Shown piece by piece: positions 61,249 to 64,000 of a stretch of 64,000 bases of DNA. The first letter of the stretch is position 1, and the number at the start of each line of letters is the position of its first letter. The DNA lies in the NCBI RefSeq assembly GCF_019800005.1, contig NZ_JABGCL010000001.1, forward strand, positions 1 through 64,000, given 5' to 3'. The position numbers were made by a program, and so were the translations under genes. The notes beneath the pieces were generated by a model that worked only from the letters and a program-made list of their open reading frames with translations, did no database searches and was not told the origin of the DNA. Origin of the DNA: Geminicoccus harenae. Lineage in GTDB: Bacteria > Pseudomonadota > Alphaproteobacteria > Geminicoccales > Geminicoccaceae.

Positions 61249-62312
61249 CCGGCCTCGTGGTGATCGCCTCGGGTGGCACGGGCGGGCACATGTTCCCGGC
61301 CCTGGCGCTGGCCGACGAGATCGTCCGCCGCGGCCATCAGGTGGCGCTGGTGGTGGACGAGCGCGGCCGGCGCTGGGTGAAGGGCACTTACGACGTCCAT
61401 GTGGTGGCGGCGGCTCGGCCGGGCCTGGGTGCGGTCGGCCGCGGCCTGGGCGTGGCCCAGGGCCTCCTCCAGTGCCTGCGCCTCCTGCGCCGCTGGCGGC
61501 CCTCGGTGGCGGCCTGCTTTGGCGGCTATGCCTCCTTCCCGCCGGCGCTCGCGGCCCGGCTGCTCGGCCGCCCGCTGGTGGTCCACGAGCAGAACGCGGT
61601 GCTGGGCAAGGCCAACCGGGCGTTGGCCAGGTTCGCCCAGCGGCTGGCGCTGAGCTTTGCCCGCACCGAGCACGCCCCGCCGCTCTCCGAGCGCACGCTG
61701 GTCACCGGCAATCCCTTGCGCAGCGGGTTTCAGGCCGCGCCTGCCGTCCCCGATCCGGACGGGCGCCTGCGGATCCTGGTGCTGGGCGGCTCGCAGGGGG
61801 CGCGGGTCTTCTCCACCGTGCTGCCCGAGGCACTGGCCCTGCTGCCGGCCGAGCTGCGCCAGCGCCTCGCCATGGTGCAGCAGGCCAGGCCCGAGGACCT
61901 GGACCATGTCCGGGCGCGCTATGGCGAACTGGGCATCCAGGCCGAGATCGCGAGCTTCTTCGACGACATGCCGAGGAGGCTCGCCGGCTGCGACCTCGTG
62001 ATCGCGCGCAGCGGTGCTTCCACCGTGGCCGAGGTCACCGCCTGCGGCCGCCCGGCGCTCTATGTGCCCTATGCCCATGCCGCCGACGACCACCAGTACG
62101 CCAACGCCATGCGGGTCGCCGAGGCGGGCGGGGCGGTGACCCTGCGCGAACTGGCCGCGTCGCCGGAAACGCTCGCAGACGCCATCACCTCGTTGGTGAA
62201 CAATCCGGTGCTGCTCGACGGGATGGCCAGGGCCACCCGGTCGATCGCGCGACCGGATGCGACGCAGGCGCTCGCCGACCTGGTACTTTCCGTTGCGGAG
62301 CCAAGACCGTGA
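61245..62312 (+). CDS. murG: UDP-GlcNAc:lipid I N-acetylglucosaminyltransferase
   Basis: MurG adds GlcNAc to lipid I at the inner face of the membrane, giving lipid II. The 355-residue GT28 protein has the glycine loop [43 protein letters not shown], the second G-loop [12 protein letters not shown] and [20 protein letters not shown]. It overlaps ftsW and murC by four bases each. Confidence 0.97.
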   Translation: MTGLVVIASGGTGGHMFPALALADEIVRRGHQVALVVDERGRRWVKGTYDVHVVAAARPGLGAVGRGLGVAQGLLQCLRLLRRWRPSVAACFGGYASFPPALAARLLGRPLVVHEQNAVLGKANRALARFAQRLALSFARTEHAPPLSERTLVTGNPLRSGFQAAPAVPDPDGRLRILVLGGSQGARVFSTVLPEALALLPAELRQRLAMVQQARPEDLDHVRARYGELGIQAEIASFFDDMPRRLAGCDLVIARSGASTVAEVTACGRPALYVPYAHAADDHQYANAMRVAEAGGAVTLRELAASPETLADAITSLVNNPVLLDGMARATRSIARPDATQALADLVLSVAEPRP

Positions 62313-63721
62313 AGTTCCTGCCGCAGGATGTAGGCATCATCCATTTCATCGGGATTGGCGGGATCGGCATGTCCGGCATCGCGGACGTGCTCCATCACCT
62401 GGGCTATCGCGTGCAGGGCTCCGACCAGTCAGCCAGCGCCAATGTGCGCCGGCTGCAGGAGCAGGGCATCCGCGTGGCGATCGGCCATCGGGCAGCGAAT
62501 CTGGGCGAGGCGGCCGTCGTCGTGTTCAGCTCCGCCGTGAGAGCTGACAACCCGGAAATGATCGAGGCGCGAGCCCGGCGCCTGCCGGTGGTGCGCCGGG
62601 CCGACATGCTGGGCGAGCTGATGCGCCTCAAATCGGCGATCGCGATCGCCGGCACACACGGCAAGACCACCACCACCTCGCTGGTGGCGGCATTGCTGGA
62701 TGCCGCCGGCCTCGACCCCACCGTGGTGAACGGCGGCATCATCAACGCCTACGGCACCAATGCCCGGGTCGGTGCCGGCGACTGGATGGTGGTGGAGAGC
62801 GACGAGAGCGACGGCAGCTTCCTGCGCCTGCCGGCCACGATCGGCGTGGTGACCAACATCGATCCCGAGCACATGGAGCATTACGGGACGTTCGAGGCGG
62901 TGCGCGACGCCTATTACAGCTTCGTCGAGCGGCTGCCGTTCTACGGTTTCGCAGCACTCTGCCTGGACCATCCCGAGGTCCAGGCGCTGATCGCCCGGAT
63001 CACCGACCGCCGGGTGGTCACCTACGGCTTCAGCCCGCAGGCCGACGTGCGCGCGACCAGCCTGTCCATCGAGCCCGGCGGCTCGACCTTCGACGTGACG
63101 GTGACCCGGCGGGGCGGCCGACCGCTCCAGCTCGACGGCATGTTCCTGGCGATGCCCGGCCGGCACAACGTCCAGAACGCGCTGGCGGTGATCGCGATCG
63201 CCGAGGAGCTCGGCATCGACCATGCCGCGACCCGCAAGGCGCTCAGCTCCTTTGGCGGGGTCAAGCGCCGCTTCACCATCACGGGCAAGGTCAACGGGGT
63301 GACGGTGGTCGACGATTACGGCCACCATCCGGTCGAGATCCGCGCGGTGCTGGCGACCGCGCGCCAGGCGACCAAAGGCCGGGTGGTCGCGATCGTCCAG
63401 CCGCACCGCTACTCGCGGCTGGCCTCGCTGTTCGACGAGTTCTGCGGCTGCCTGCACGATGCCGACACCGTGCTGATCACCCCGGTCTATGCCGCCGGCG
63501 AGGCGCCGATCGAGGGGGCGGACCGGGATCGGCTGGTGGCCGGCATCCAGGCCCGCGGCCATCGCGACTGCCGGCCGATCGAGGGGCCGGACGGGCTGGC
63601 CGATCTGGTGCGCTCGATCACCGAGCCGGGCGACCTAGTGGTGTGCCTGGGGGCCGGCACGATCACCGGCTGGGCCAATGCGCTCCCGGCCGAGATGGCT
63701 GCCTTGGCCGAGGCCGCCTGA
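62309..63721 (+). CDS. murC: UDP-N-acetylmuramate:L-alanine ligase
   Basis: MurC attaches the first residue of the stem peptide. With the GTG at 62309 (overlapping the murG stop, GTGA) it has 470 residues. It shows the N-terminal [19 protein letters not shown], the ATP loop [28 protein letters not shown] and [13 protein letters not shown], then [11 protein letters not shown] longer frame upstream is only overlap with murG. murB starts inside its stop codon (TGATG). Confidence 0.96.
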   Translation: MKFLPQDVGIIHFIGIGGIGMSGIADVLHHLGYRVQGSDQSASANVRRLQEQGIRVAIGHRAANLGEAAVVVFSSAVRADNPEMIEARARRLPVVRRADMLGELMRLKSAIAIAGTHGKTTTTSLVAALLDAAGLDPTVVNGGIINAYGTNARVGAGDWMVVESDESDGSFLRLPATIGVVTNIDPEHMEHYGTFEAVRDAYYSFVERLPFYGFAALCLDHPEVQALIARITDRRVVTYGFSPQADVRATSLSIEPGGSTFDVTVTRRGGRPLQLDGMFLAMPGRHNVQNALAVIAIAEELGIDHAATRKALSSFGGVKRRFTITGKVNGVTVVDDYGHHPVEIRAVLATARQATKGRVVAIVQPHRYSRLASLFDEFCGCLHDADTVLITPVYAAGEAPIEGADRDRLVAGIQARGHRDCRPIEGPDGLADLVRSITEPGDLVVCLGAGTITGWANALPAEMAALAEAA

Positions 63722-64000
63722 TGGTCGACTGGCGCGACCAGCTACCCATGGTGCAGGGCGAGTTGCGCCGGGACGTGGCGTTGAGCGGGCTGACCTGGCT
63801 GCGGGTCGGCGGCCCGGCGGACGTCCTGTTCAACCCCGCCGACGGGGACGACCTGGCGGCCTTCCTGCGGGCATTGCCGCCCGAGGTGCCGGTGCTGCCG
63901 GTAGGCGTGGGCTCGAACCTGCTGGTGCGCGACGGTGGCATCCGCGGCGTGGTGGTGCGGCTGGGCGGGCCGCTCGCCAGGGTGGTGGCCGAAGGGACCA
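63721..64000 (+). CDS. murB: UDP-N-acetylenolpyruvoylglucosamine reductase, N-terminal part (cut by window end)
   Basis: MurB reduces enolpyruvyl-UDP-GlcNAc to UDP-MurNAc with NADPH and FAD. Only about 93 residues are visible. They contain the FAD-binding [18 protein letters not shown] and [20 protein letters not shown], typical of type II MurB. The ATG at 63721 shares one base with the murC stop. The open frame continues to the last base; ddl, ftsQ, ftsA and ftsZ would be expected beyond it. Confidence 0.94.
   Translation, partial: MVDWRDQLPMVQGELRRDVALSGLTWLRVGGPADVLFNPADGDDLAAFLRALPPEVPVLPVGVGSNLLVRDGGIRGVVVRLGGPLARVVAEGT

Overview
The window comes from the chromosome of a high-GC alphaproteobacterium, probably of the Rhodospirillales/Geminicoccales type; the exact genus cannot be read from the sequence. 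Three signs point to that class: a SAM-II riboswitch in front of metA, a perfect GTTC-N7-GTTC LexA box in front of uvrB, and a dcw (division and cell wall) cluster with alphaproteobacterial-type gene order and proteins. Coding density is very high. Four-base stop/start overlaps are common, and TTG or GTG starts occur repeatedly.

Region 1 (1-9000) is the accessory end. It holds the 3' end of an IS481-like transposase, a truncated BrnT-like toxin remnant and mtnK. Next comes a polysaccharide locus: an orphan OmpR-type regulator, an Alg8-like membrane glycosyltransferase and an Alg44-like PilZ/HlyD protein (the c-di-GMP receptor of alginate polymerases). Three RTX calcium-repeat proteins surround this pair. 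They share a C-terminal module with an EF-hand-like loop and a conserved tail. None of the other alginate export or modification genes are present, so this looks like a reduced c-di-GMP-controlled exopolysaccharide synthase with its own calcium-binding secreted proteins. It is the most novel-looking unit in the window.

Region 2 (9100-20400) is mixed housekeeping: LexA-controlled uvrB, two tandem vapBC modules, tadA, an MJ0042 zinc-ribbon membrane protein, ftsEX, gloB, a SAM-methyltransferase-like gene, an unrecognised secreted protein, a SugE/Gdx guanidinium exporter with a possible guanidine-II riboswitch, and metA with its SAM-II riboswitch.

Region 3 (20684-32730) is a glycogen/alpha-glucan operon: glgP, glgC, glgA, pgm, a GlgX-MalQ fusion, and an SDR dehydrogenase. 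No branching enzyme lies here.

Region 4 (32762-42995, minus strand) is a compact nine-gene operon for a guanidino compound. It encodes a Pot-type ABC importer, an AruI-like 2-ketoarginine decarboxylase, a DavA-like amidase, guanidinobutyrase GbuA, a lysine/arginine 2-monooxygenase-type flavoenzyme and GabT. Together they would turn arginine into 4-guanidinobutyrate, GABA and succinate semialdehyde. Two separate entry routes to guanidinobutyrate appear to be encoded side by side.

Region 5 (43188-51230) carries an SGNH hydrolase, a TlpA-like thioredoxin, argH-lptM-lysA, a TIGR02302/DUF4175 membrane protein, an AmpD-type amidase and the RNase P RNA gene. A 500-bp non-coding stretch with clustered DnaA-box-like sequences follows.

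Region 6 (51757-64000) is the dcw cluster: rsmH-ftsL-ftsI-murE-murF-mraY-murD-ftsW-murG-murC-murB. The window ends inside murB. mraZ is not present upstream of rsmH.
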